64,000 nt of DNA from the NCBI RefSeq assembly GCF_900142445.1, contig NZ_FRAV01000018.1, positions 1-64,000 of the forward strand, in the 5' to 3' direction. The notes under the pieces were generated by a model. It searched no databases. It saw only the letters and a list, made by a program, of their open reading frames with translations, and had not been told where the DNA came from. A program made the translations under genes and the position numbers. Positions 8,329 through 16,164 of this stretch are shown piece after piece; positions within the stretch are counted from its first letter, which is position 1, and every line of letters begins with the position of its first letter. The DNA comes from Chryseobacterium polytrichastri. Lineage in GTDB: Bacteria > Bacteroidota > Bacteroidia > Flavobacteriales > Weeksellaceae.

Positions 8329-8793
8329 CTAGTGTGGATCCCAATAATTTGTAGAAGCTATTGTAAATAAAATTAAACAATATTGATTGATTTCATTATC
8401 CTCTGGAAAATTAAAGATCATACTGTTATTAATAGAATCCGGTATCTCTTTAACATGGCCTACTATCGTATTATTAACTTTAAATTCAGAATTTAAAAGA
8501 CCGATTACTTGTCCTTTGAATTTAAGAGTAATTCGATTTATTAGTAAGAAATACGACAATCCTTTTTCCTTATATTCAAATATATGATTTAAATTATTAA
8601 GGAGAATTTTAGTTTTAAGAAAGATTAATAAAAAATCAGTTTTCTGAAAAACTAAAAGTAAATTATCCGCACTATCATACACAAAATATTTCCTCTTAAA
8701 AAAATAAGTCTTACAAACTGTTTTAAGGATTATAGAGCCTGAACTATCAACTATATCAGTTGAGTTCTTTGAAAAAACTATTTTATATTGCAT
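8329..8793 (-). CDS. Hypothetical 154-residue protein, tandem copy A (possible tubby/LURP-one-like fold)
   Basis: I do not recognise a named family. The 154-residue protein has no signal peptide and is rich in short alternating beta-strand patterns with turn motifs (VDSSGSII, VYDSADNLLLVF, FKGQVIGLL). It ends in a hydrophobic stretch, NQYCLILFTIASTNYW. The repeated 'D-x-x-G/N, then hydrophobic strand' layout is reminiscent of tubby C-terminal-like/LURP-one domains, which is speculative. It is a tandem paralogue of 8932-9396: residues 1-68 are almost identical while the middle is strongly diverged. Both copies have matching 5' flanks. Base composition is AT-rich. Confidence 0.7.
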   Translation of the reverse strand: MQYKIVFSKNSTDIVDSSGSIILKTVCKTYFFKRKYFVYDSADNLLLVFQKTDFLLIFLKTKILLNNLNHIFEYKEKGLSYFLLINRITLKFKGQVIGLLNSEFKVNNTIVGHVKEIPDSINNSMIFNFPEDNEINQYCLILFTIASTNYWDPH

Positions 8794-8814
8794 GTAATAA
8801 TGAATTGATATAAA
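8594..8814 (-). repeat. Duplicated segment, copy A (5' flank plus N-terminal half of 154-residue gene)
   Basis: This 221-bp segment matches 9197-9417 without gaps (constant offset of 603 bp) with about ten mismatches counted by eye. It includes about 20 bp upstream of the start codon. Confidence 0.9.
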
Positions 8815-8931
8815 CCTTTCATATCACATAAACATTTGATAATGTGTAAATATTTTAAAATACATATTCCAAAAAATGAGACTATTTATAATTATTTAAA
8901 TGAAAGGTATTACAAGAACTTTAAATATTCA

Positions 8932-9396
8932 CTAGTGTGAATCCCAATAATTTACTGTAGCTATTATAAATAAAATTAAACAATATTGATTTAATCTGTC
9001 TTCATTAATAAAGGTAATATTCATCTTATTGTTGGGAAACTCATATTCCTCATTAATATATCCTATAATTTTATTGTCTGCTATAAATTGGGTTCTTAAA
9101 TATCCCACCAACATTCCTCTAAACGTAATAGTAATATCATTCATTATTAAAAAATATGACAATCCACTTTTCTTATATTCAAATGAATGATCTAAGTTAT
9201 TAAGGAGAATTTTAGTTTTAAGAAAGATTAATAAAAAATCAGTTTTCTGAAAAACTAAAAGTAGATTATCAGTACTATCATACACAAAATATTTTCTTTT
9301 AAAAAAATAAGTCTTACAAACTGTTTTAAAAATTATAGAACCTGAACTATCAACTATATCAGTTGAGTTCTTTGAAAAAACTATTTTATATTCCAT
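8932..9396 (-). CDS. Hypothetical 154-residue protein, tandem copy B
   Basis: This is the paralogue of 8329-8793 and has the same length. Residues 1-68 differ at only three positions (Q2E, L23F, A42T). From about 75 to 134 the copies share roughly half or fewer of their residues (for example VGYLRTQFIADNKIIGYINE against IGLLNSEFKVNNTIVGHVKE), and the C-terminal NQYCLILF...NYWD is again conserved. The function is unknown. The gene lies 138 bp upstream of copy A on the same strand, so co-transcription is possible. The mosaic pattern points to recent duplication with recombination or gene conversion. Confidence 0.7.
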   Translation of the reverse strand: MEYKIVFSKNSTDIVDSSGSIIFKTVCKTYFFKRKYFVYDSTDNLLLVFQKTDFLLIFLKTKILLNNLDHSFEYKKSGLSYFLIMNDITITFRGMLVGYLRTQFIADNKIIGYINEEYEFPNNKMNITFINEDRLNQYCLILFIIATVNYWDSH

Positions 9397-9417
9397 ATAA
9401 TAATGAATTGATATAAA
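9197..9417 (-). repeat. Duplicated segment, copy B
   Basis: Partner of 8594-8814 at about 95% identity by eye. Similarity drops sharply beyond the left edge, in the middle of the coding sequence. Confidence 0.9.
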
Positions 9418-9454
9418 ACAAAAACCACCTACATTACTGTAAGTGGTTGATATT
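9416..9454 (-). terminator. Terminator of the T9SS propeller gene; left copy of a 35-bp direct repeat
   Basis: On the minus strand AACCACTTACA pairs with TGTAGGTGGTT across a 4-nt loop, followed by a T-rich run. Positions 9420-9454 match 11223-11257 with a single mismatch, so the gene at 9458-11200 is bracketed by this repeat. Confidence 0.85.
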
Positions 9455-9457
9455 GAA

Positions 9458-11200
9458 TTATATTTTAATAATTTTATGTGTAGAATTTTTAGACCCGGTT
9501 ATAATATTTACAAAATAAACGCCAGATGGTAAATCTTTTATACTAAATACTGTTGAACTATTATTAATTTTTTTTGAAAGAATCAACTTTCCTTCAGAAT
9601 TGTTTACCATTACAGTTAAAATTTTTGAATCGGAGCTAATATTAATGACATCACTTGTTGGGTTTGGGTAAATTTTTAAACTTCCATTAAAATCAGATTC
9701 ATCGGCTTTTAAATTTGCATTTTTATTTAGTTTTAATAAAAAACCATCATAAACTCCACTAACTGGCGCAAAATTTATACCTGGATAAAAATTCACCTTA
9801 TTAGAATACCTTCCACATAATAAAATATCATTGTTTGCATCAATATGAATAGAATAAGGATAATCATGAAGTTCTCCTCCATAGCTCTTAGCCCATAAAA
9901 AGTTTCCACTGGCGTTGAGAGCGATAAAGAAAATATCGTAATTTCCTCCATTAGCATATATCCAATTCTCAGCATTATCATCAGGATTACAATCCATACT
10001 CGTAAGAAAATATCCCGCAAGGTACGCCTTACCTCCTTTTACTGCTAAAGAATAGGGAAATTCACTGGATGCAAAACCCAAAGTTCCCATTGCTCCAAAG
10101 TTTTTTGCCCAAACAAACTGTCCTGCAGAATTCAGTTTCAAGAAATAAATGCTGGACGGCCCTATAGATGTCATATTAAAAGTACTGTTGGCATTAGGAT
10201 CAAAGTCAACAGTACCTTGAAATGTTCCGGCACTGTATACGTTGCCAGTTTCATCCACGTCTATAACATAACCAGAAGCAAAGTCATTTGAGGCAAAAGA
10301 CCTTACCCATTGAAAACCACCATTTGAAAGATTATATTTGCCAACGAAAGCGTCCCCAAGCGCATGAGACTGAAGCTGATGTACAGAACTGTCTGGATCA
10401 AAATCCACTTGCCCATTAAAATATCCTGTAATATAAATATTCTGGCCGTCAATAACCATCTTTTCAATCTTGTCATTATTTCCAAGAGAACCAATTTGCT
10501 TCGCCCATACAAAATTTCCATTAGTATCCAGTTTCATGAAAAACATATCAGATTGAGCATCTGTAGTAAGATTATAAATACCTGGCCCAGGATCTACATC
10601 TATGGTATATTTAAAGTCACCACCCATATATATATTTCCAGTAGTATCAACTTTCATACTATTAATCCTTGCTAGTGAGGTATCTTCTCCTCCTACTTTT
10701 TTCGCCCATATAAAGTTTCCATTAGAGCTATATTTCCCCACAAAACGAAAGACTGAATTTGTTCCCGATCCAGGAATAAAATATGTACCTGATGGACTTG
10801 GATCCAAATCTACATTTGTAAAACATAATCCTGTTATATATATATTGTCAGCACCATCAATAGCAATTTTAGGATGAAGCTTTTCATCATCAGTAATTTC
10901 CCCCATAATATTACCTCCCATCTGCTTTGCCCAGATTAAGTTTCCATTTGGACTTAGCTTTATGCAAAATATTCTACCTTTATCCTGTGTAAAGGTATTC
11001 AGATAATAAACACCAGGCCCAGGATCAAAATCAACATGCCCTTCGAACAGGCCTACAGCATAAATACTTCCATCTGACCCCGTTACAACATCAGAGATAG
11101 ATTCTTTATCTATATCCCTGATTGGCACAACCCATTCAGGCACTTGTGCTATTAAAAATGATTGAAAAAATAATAGAATTAAAAAATAAAAATACTTCAT
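9458..11200 (-). CDS. Secreted SBBP-type beta-propeller protein with T9SS type A sorting domain
   Basis: The 580-residue protein has a signal peptide (about 1-18) and then some eight repeats of about 55 residues. The repeats share blocks such as GNFIWAKKVGG, IYITGYFNGQVDFDP and DAFVGKYN, the pattern of SBBP or bacterial beta-propeller repeats. The last ~75 residues (LKIYPNPTSDVINIS to GVYFVNIITG) are a type A C-terminal sorting domain, so the protein should cross the outer membrane by type IX secretion and be released or anchored at the surface. PorP/SprF at 59868-60818 belongs to the same export system. The binding target is unknown. Near-identical hairpin repeats flank the gene, which may mark an insertion next to the tRNA. 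Confidence 0.9.
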   Translation of the reverse strand: MKYFYFLILLFFQSFLIAQVPEWVVPIRDIDKESISDVVTGSDGSIYAVGLFEGHVDFDPGPGVYYLNTFTQDKGRIFCIKLSPNGNLIWAKQMGGNIMGEITDDEKLHPKIAIDGADNIYITGLCFTNVDLDPSPSGTYFIPGSGTNSVFRFVGKYSSNGNFIWAKKVGGEDTSLARINSMKVDTTGNIYMGGDFKYTIDVDPGPGIYNLTTDAQSDMFFMKLDTNGNFVWAKQIGSLGNNDKIEKMVIDGQNIYITGYFNGQVDFDPDSSVHQLQSHALGDAFVGKYNLSNGGFQWVRSFASNDFASGYVIDVDETGNVYSAGTFQGTVDFDPNANSTFNMTSIGPSSIYFLKLNSAGQFVWAKNFGAMGTLGFASSEFPYSLAVKGGKAYLAGYFLTSMDCNPDDNAENWIYANGGNYDIFFIALNASGNFLWAKSYGGELHDYPYSIHIDANNDILLCGRYSNKVNFYPGINFAPVSGVYDGFLLKLNKNANLKADESDFNGSLKIYPNPTSDVINISSDSKILTVMVNNSEGKLILSKKINNSSTVFSIKDLPSGVYFVNIITGSKNSTHKIIKI

Positions 11201-11221
11201 AGCTATGTTCTTAATATTAAT

Positions 11222-11257
11222 AAAAAACCACCTACATTACTGTAAGTGGCTGATATT
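11222..11257 (-). terminator. Terminator of the tRNA gene; right copy of the 35-bp direct repeat
   Basis: The CCACTTACA/TGTAGGTGG stem on the minus strand, followed by TTTTTT, lies just 3' of the tRNA. It is the partner of 9420-9454. Confidence 0.85.
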
Positions 11258-11260
11258 ATG

Positions 11261-11334
11261 TGGTCCCACCTGGGCTCGAACCAGGGACCACCTGATTATG
11301 AGTCAGGTGCTCTAACCAACTGAGCTATAGGACC
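11261..11334 (-). tRNA. tRNA with CAT anticodon (tRNA-Met, possibly tRNA-Ile2)
   Basis: The 74-nt gene folds as a cloverleaf. The acceptor GGTCCTA pairs with TGGGACC, the D arm is GCTCAGTTGGTTAGAGC, the anticodon stem CCTGA/TCAGG encloses the loop CTCATAA with anticodon CAT, and the T arm contains GGTTCGAGCC. CCA is not encoded. A CAT anticodon can be elongator Met or, after lysidine modification, Ile2. Pairs C4-G69 and C5-G68 are like those that the lysidine synthetase TilS favours in E. coli tRNA-Ile2, so Ile2 identity is a real possibility. It is not initiator-like, because the first base pair is a normal G-C. Confidence 0.95.
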
Positions 11335-11396
11335 TCAAAACTTGGTTAAATTTTGTGATTGCAAAAATAGTAAAATTTCCGTTACTACAAAACTTT

Positions 11397-11795
11397 TTAA
11401 TGCTTTTCTTGACAAAGTTCTACCAACACGCCATTGGTAGATTTAGGGTGTAAGAACACAACCAATTTATTATCAGCACCTTCTTTAGGTTCTTCTGAGA
11501 TGAAAATAAATCCTTCTTTTTTTAATCTTTTTATCTCTTCAATGATATTTTCAACGCCAAAAGCCAAATGATGAACACCTTCTCCCTTCTTATCAATAAA
11601 TTTAGAGATCGGACTTTCAGGATTACTGGCCTCTAAAAGTTCAATTTTACTTTCTCCGGTTTCATAAAAAGAAGTCACTACTCCTTCCCTTTCTACGGAT
11701 TCTTTTTTGTAAGATTCTTTACCTAATAGTTTCGTAAACAGTTCATCAGAAACGCCCAAAGATTTCACTGCGATACCAATATGTTCTAGCTTCAT
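11397..11795 (-). CDS. mce: Methylmalonyl-CoA epimerase
   Basis: The 132-residue protein has the VOC (glyoxalase-like) fold typical of methylmalonyl-CoA epimerase, which interconverts the (R) and (S) forms of methylmalonyl-CoA in propionate metabolism. Recognisable elements are the N-terminal metal-binding LEHIGIAV (His5), IELLEA, the second metal site in KGEGVHHLAFGVEN, and the C-terminal GVLVELCQ with the metal-ligand Glu. The length matches the family. It stands alone, divergent from rbfA, and no mutase gene is in the window. Confidence 0.93.
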   Translation of the reverse strand: MKLEHIGIAVKSLGVSDELFTKLLGKESYKKESVEREGVVTSFYETGESKIELLEASNPESPISKFIDKKGEGVHHLAFGVENIIEEIKRLKKEGFIFISEEPKEGADNKLVVFLHPKSTNGVLVELCQEKH

Positions 11796-11871
11796 AAATA
11801 AAATTAAATATAATTAAGTCCTAAATTTGATAATGGTATCAAATTTCAAATAGCAATTCAAACAAAAGTAC

Positions 11872-11879
11872 TAAATTTG
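11872..11879 (+). promoter_or_regulatory. -7 promoter box of rbfA
   Basis: A perfect TAaaTTTG ends 8 bp before the rbfA start codon, implying a very short 5' leader. Confidence 0.6.
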
Positions 11880-11887
11880 CACAACTT

Positions 11888-12247
11888 ATGGAAAGTAACA
11901 GACAAAGAAAAGTAGCACAGATTATACAGGAAGATTTCGCAGAACTTTTCCGAAAACAAGCTGCAGAAAGCAAGCAAAGTTTTTTAGTATCCGTTTCGGA
12001 TGTTAAAATAACTCCGGATTTGAGTATTGCCAAAATTTATTTAAGCATATTCCCTCAGGAATTCAGAACTTCTATTATGAAGGAAATTGAAGAAAATAAA
12101 ACGCAGTACAGAAATTTTATTGGTCAGAAAATGGGTAAGCAGGTGCGTATCATTCCGCAGCTTAATTTCTATCTAGACACAGCCCTTGATGATGTTGAGA
12201 AACTTGAAAAAGAATTAAGAGGCGAAGGAGATAATCCCGTTTTATAA
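11888..12247 (+). CDS. rbfA: Ribosome-binding factor A
   Basis: The 119-residue protein matches RbfA in length and pattern: an N-terminal helix (ESNRQRKVAQIIQEDFAELF), the strand VSDVKITPDLSIAKIYLSIF, and the C-terminal KH-like portion (KQVRIIPQLNFYLDTALDDVEKLE). RbfA binds the 30S subunit and assists late 16S rRNA maturation and cold adaptation. The permease gene follows after 3 bp, so the two share a transcript that starts at the -7 box just upstream. Confidence 0.96.
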   Translation: MESNRQRKVAQIIQEDFAELFRKQAAESKQSFLVSVSDVKITPDLSIAKIYLSIFPQEFRTSIMKEIEENKTQYRNFIGQKMGKQVRIIPQLNFYLDTALDDVEKLEKELRGEGDNPVL

Positions 12248-12250
12248 ATT

Positions 12251-13456
12251 TTGAAAAACATTGCATTTTACATAGCTTCACGCTACCTTTTATCTAAAAA
12301 AGGGAGTACTGCCGTTACGTTTATTACGTGGCTGGCGGTAGGAGCAATGACAGTTGCTGTAACTGCAATGTTTGTAATTATCTCTGTATTCTCAGGACTT
12401 GAAGATCTTAATAAAGATCTTATTTCTAATCTTCATGCAGATTTAACGATCAAAAGCAGTAGCGGAAAAACGATTAAGAACCTTAGTAAAATTGACGAAA
12501 TTTTAAAAAAAGACAAGGAGATTAGTAGTTTTTCAAAAGTTATTGAGGAAAAAATTTATATCAGCTATAACGGAAAAGGAGACATTGCCTATTTAAGAGG
12601 TGTTGATTCTGCCTATACCAAGGTAAACCCGATTGATAAAGATGTTTTTTATGGATCTTATCCGAGTTTTGAATACTCGAATGAAGTATTAATGGAAAAC
12701 TCTTTAAACAACCGATTATCTATTCCGGTAGCTTCTTCAAGTAATTATGCAACTTTGTTCATGCCAAAACCGGGAACAGGTATCATTAACAAGGAAGAAG
12801 ATATTTACAACAAAAAAGACATCTTGGTAACCGGAATATTTCCGGGAAAGGATCAATTAGACAATTACATTATTTCTCCCATAGAACTCACAGAGGAATT
12901 ACTTAGTTTACCTAAAAACTCTGCATATCAGATTGTCATTAAATTAAAAAACCCTGATAATACAGATGCAGTAAAGCAAAAGCTCCTTTCTTCTCTTGGT
13001 AAAAATATTGAAATCAAAACCAAAGAAGAAGAAAATGCAGCCTTCTGGAAAATGATCAATACTGAAAAGTTATTCATCTATCTGATTTTTGCATTGGTGA
13101 TCTTTATTACAACCTTCAATTTAGCCGGAGCCATCATTATTTTACAGCTCGACAAAAAGGAACAGGCCAAATCTTTAATTTCATTAGGATTCCCTTTAAG
13201 CCACTTAAGAAGAATTTATTTCTATACAGGAGGTCTTATTGTCGTTTTAGGTATTATCTCCGGATTAATTTTGGGTACAGCACTTTGCTATTTCCAACTT
13301 TATACAGAGTTTTTCAAAGCCAATGAAACCCTTCCCTTCCCTGTAAGAATAGTTGGGAAAAATTATTTTACAGTAGCTATTACCGCTTCCCTATTCGGTT
13401 TCATTATTTCTTGGGTATTTTCAAAAATAAGCAAAGAGTATATTACTAAAAATTAA
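12251..13456 (+). CDS. FtsX-like/LolE-like ABC transporter permease
   Basis: The 401-residue inner-membrane protein has one N-terminal transmembrane helix (VTFITWLAVGAMTVAVTAMFVIIS), a large periplasmic MacB-like domain (about 45-265) and three C-terminal helices of the FtsX permease domain. This layout matches lipoprotein-releasing or MacB/FtsX-type permeases in Bacteroidota, which work with a separate ATPase not encoded nearby. The start is TTG at 12251, three bases after the rbfA stop, and puts the protein at the usual N-terminus (MKNIAFYIASRYL). Export of lipoproteins or another envelope substrate is inferred from the family. Confidence 0.88.
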   Translation: MKNIAFYIASRYLLSKKGSTAVTFITWLAVGAMTVAVTAMFVIISVFSGLEDLNKDLISNLHADLTIKSSSGKTIKNLSKIDEILKKDKEISSFSKVIEEKIYISYNGKGDIAYLRGVDSAYTKVNPIDKDVFYGSYPSFEYSNEVLMENSLNNRLSIPVASSSNYATLFMPKPGTGIINKEEDIYNKKDILVTGIFPGKDQLDNYIISPIELTEELLSLPKNSAYQIVIKLKNPDNTDAVKQKLLSSLGKNIEIKTKEEENAAFWKMINTEKLFIYLIFALVIFITTFNLAGAIIILQLDKKEQAKSLISLGFPLSHLRRIYFYTGGLIVVLGIISGLILGTALCYFQLYTEFFKANETLPFPVRIVGKNYFTVAITASLFGFIISWVFSKISKEYITKN

Positions 13457-13506
13457 TAAATACTTTTTTTAATTTTTAGGTACCTTTACGTCCCAATTTT
13501 TTATAA

Positions 13507-15291
13507 ATGAAACGTACTTTATTTTCTTTTTTCTTGAGCTTTGCATTTATGAGTGCATTTGCTCAAATCCCTACGGGATATTACAACGGAACTACCGGAC
13601 TCTCCGGACCCGCTCTGAAGACTAAACTAAGTCAAATTATCACAAATGGCCACCAAGACAATGGTTATAATGGTTTATGGGCTGGTTATCAAACAACCGA
13701 CATTGATAGAACTTACGAAAATGACGGAACAATCCTAGATATGTATTCTGAAAACCCAACAGGTCCAGATCCATATAATTTTAATTATGGAACAAGCCAA
13801 TGTGGAACTTACAGCAGCGAAGGAAACTGCTACAATAGAGAACACGTTGTTCCTCAGAGTTTATTTAATCAAGGTTTACCCATGAGATCTGACATTCATT
13901 TTATTCGTGCAACTGACGGAAAAGTAAATGGAATGAGATCTAACTATCCTTATGGTAAAGTAGGATCTGCATCTTTCACATCATTGAACGGATCTAAATT
14001 AGGAACTTCTATATCCCCAAATTATTCAGGGATTGTATTTGAACCTATTGATGCATTCAAAGGGGATATCGCAAGGATGATTCTTTATTTTGTAACGAGA
14101 TATGAATCTCAACTTGCAGGTTTTAGCTCAGGAAATATGCTTGGAGGCTCTGCATTTCCAGGACTTCAGCAATGGGAACTTAATCAATTACTAGCTTGGA
14201 ATGCTTTAGATCCCGTATCTTCTGCAGAGGAAATAAGAAACAATGCTTCTTATGTATACCAAGGAAACAGAAATCCATATATTGATCACCCGGAATATGT
14301 TGATCAAATTTGGGGAACTGTAGTAGTAGATAACCAACCTCCAACTGCTGCAACAAATTTAGTAGCGAACAATCCAACTTCAAATTCAATTGCTTTAAAC
14401 TGGACAGCGGCAACAGACAATATTGCAGTAACATCGTATGAAATCTATGCAAATGGAGTTTTAAAAGCTACAGTAGCAGGAACATCAACATCTACTACAG
14501 TAATAGGATTATCTCCTCTTACACAATATACATTCTACATAATTGCTAAAGATGCTGCAGGAAACTCTTCTCCTCAAAGTAACAATGCTATTGAGACTAC
14601 ACTTAATGGACCCGCTGGAGGAAGCTGTGGCACAGAAGATTTTGAAATGATCACAGGTGCAGCAAACACCTATCTTACAGCTACATGGACCAATAATGGA
14701 ATTACATGGACGGCAACAGACTCAAGAGTAGATCAAACCATTAATAATAAAGCAATTACGATTAGAGATGGAAGTCTTACTAGTTCTACAATTTCTGGAG
14801 GTATTCAAAGTCTATCTGTAAAAGCTCAATTAAAATTTGCAGGTAATCCAGGTAATCTTAACGTTCAAATAAACGGTACAACTGTGGGAACAATACCTTA
14901 TTCTTCCACATCTCCAACAACACCAATTACAATTAATAATATTAATATAAGCGGAGATATTATTATTAAAATTGTAAATCCTATATCATCAAATAGAGTT
15001 GCAATCGACGACCTTTCTTGGACTTGTAATACTACATTAGGAACAGCTGAAACTACAAAACAAAAAGCATTCAGCATCTATCCTAACCCAGTTAAGAACA
15101 ACGAACTATTTGTAAAAGGTGAAAACTTAACTAAAATTTCTAAAGCTGAGATCTATGATCTTTCAGGAAAATTAATTCAAGTGATTGCTAATCCTTTTAA
15201 AAATTCAAATAAGATTAATCTTCAAGGACTTGTAAAAGGAAATTACGTTCTTAAAACAGATCTTATTGCTACAAAATTTGTTGTAGAATAA
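13507..15291 (+). CDS. Secreted endonuclease I with fibronectin III and T9SS type A sorting domains
   Basis: The 594-residue protein opens with a signal peptide (about 1-20). An endonuclease I domain follows (about 25-270), with the catalytic beta-beta-alpha-metal motif in NREHVVPQSLFN (His113) and the downstream RSDIHFIRATDGKVNGMRSN. Next come a fibronectin type III domain (about 278-366), a jelly-roll-like segment (about 375-505), and a C-terminal sorting domain (FSIYPNPVKNNELFVKG onward). It should cleave extracellular DNA after export by type IX secretion, for nutrient scavenging or biofilm turnover. It is transcribed alone; a TAccTTTA -7-like box lies about 20 bp upstream and a terminator follows. 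Confidence 0.93.
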   Translation: MKRTLFSFFLSFAFMSAFAQIPTGYYNGTTGLSGPALKTKLSQIITNGHQDNGYNGLWAGYQTTDIDRTYENDGTILDMYSENPTGPDPYNFNYGTSQCGTYSSEGNCYNREHVVPQSLFNQGLPMRSDIHFIRATDGKVNGMRSNYPYGKVGSASFTSLNGSKLGTSISPNYSGIVFEPIDAFKGDIARMILYFVTRYESQLAGFSSGNMLGGSAFPGLQQWELNQLLAWNALDPVSSAEEIRNNASYVYQGNRNPYIDHPEYVDQIWGTVVVDNQPPTAATNLVANNPTSNSIALNWTAATDNIAVTSYEIYANGVLKATVAGTSTSTTVIGLSPLTQYTFYIIAKDAAGNSSPQSNNAIETTLNGPAGGSCGTEDFEMITGAANTYLTATWTNNGITWTATDSRVDQTINNKAITIRDGSLTSSTISGGIQSLSVKAQLKFAGNPGNLNVQINGTTVGTIPYSSTSPTTPITINNINISGDIIIKIVNPISSNRVAIDDLSWTCNTTLGTAETTKQKAFSIYPNPVKNNELFVKGENLTKISKAEIYDLSGKLIQVIANPFKNSNKINLQGLVKGNYVLKTDLIATKFVVE

Positions 15292-15313
15292 CAGAAAAAA
15301 ATATTTTTAAACT

Positions 15314-15340
15314 AAGACCGATTTATTCGGTCTTTTTTTT
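15314..15340 (+). terminator. Terminator after endonuclease I
   Basis: AAGACCGA (15314-15321) pairs with TCGGTCTT (15327-15334) and is followed by T6. The T tract runs into the aroE -7 box. Confidence 0.9.
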
Positions 15341-15347
15341 ATTTTTG
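15340..15347 (+). promoter_or_regulatory. -7 promoter box of aroE
   Basis: A perfect TAttTTTG ends only 4 bp before the aroE ATG, so the mRNA would have almost no leader. Its first base is the end of the preceding terminator. Confidence 0.5.
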
Positions 15348-15351
15348 ATAG

Positions 15352-16089
15352 ATGGATTCCAATAAAAAATTAGGATTAATAGGAAGAAATATTTCTTATT
15401 CTTTTTCCAAAAAATTTTTCGAAGATAAATTTCAAAAGCTCATGCTAAAAGATTATTCTTATAGCATTTTCGATTTAAACGAAATTGATGAAGTTGAAGG
15501 CTTGTTTTCAACACCTGATCTTCTAGGTTTTAATGTAACGATTCCTTACAAAGAAAAAATCATTGATTATTTGGATGAGTTAAGTGATGAAGCTGAAAAA
15601 ATTGGTGCTGTAAACTGTGTTTTAATTCGAGATGGTAAAAAAATTGGCTATAATACAGACGCAGTTGGTTTTGAAAAGACTTTGCTTCTTCATAAAAAAT
15701 CACATCAGGATTCTGCTCTAATTTTAGGAAATGGTGGTGCTGCAAAAGCGGTAAAGTATGCTTTAGACAAGCACGGAATTTCGTCAAAAATAATTTCTAG
15801 AAACTCAGAAATCAACTTTGAAAACTTAGATAAAGAAACCGTTCAAAACCACAAAATCATTATTCAATGTACTCCTGTGGGCACTTTCCCCAATGTGGAA
15901 GACTGTTTAGACTTCCCTTTTGAAGGACTCTCGAAAGATCATTTAATTATAGATCTTATCTACAATCCAAACTACACTCAATTCATCATTAAAGCTTCAG
16001 AAAAAGGAGCAAAAACCGTGAACGGATATTACATGCTTGAACAGCAAGCAGAAAAAGCTTGGGAAATTTGGAATTTTCAAAAAAAATAA
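15352..16089 (+). CDS. aroE: Shikimate dehydrogenase
   Basis: The 245-residue enzyme reduces 3-dehydroshikimate to shikimate with NADPH, the fourth step of the chorismate pathway. Visible features are the substrate-binding SYSFSKKFF near the N-terminus, the catalytic lysine in FNVTIPYKEKI, the Asp in NTDAVGF, the nucleotide-binding GNGGAAKAV loop, and CTPVGTFP. The length is slightly short but normal for Flavobacteriia. No other aro gene is nearby. The DUF349 gene follows about 75 bp later. Confidence 0.95.
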   Translation: MDSNKKLGLIGRNISYSFSKKFFEDKFQKLMLKDYSYSIFDLNEIDEVEGLFSTPDLLGFNVTIPYKEKIIDYLDELSDEAEKIGAVNCVLIRDGKKIGYNTDAVGFEKTLLLHKKSHQDSALILGNGGAAKAVKYALDKHGISSKIISRNSEINFENLDKETVQNHKIIIQCTPVGTFPNVEDCLDFPFEGLSKDHLIIDLIYNPNYTQFIIKASEKGAKTVNGYYMLEQQAEKAWEIWNFQKK

Positions 16090-16164
16090 CATAAATTAGT
16101 ACTCTAATTGGCTTTTACGCTATTTTTAGAGGATATTAACTCCATTCACATAATAAGATTTGCT

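Noticed and set aside
11261..11334. tRNA gene as a prophage or island attachment site
   Set aside because: The direct repeat lies in the terminator, not in the tRNA, and no integrase or phage genes are present.
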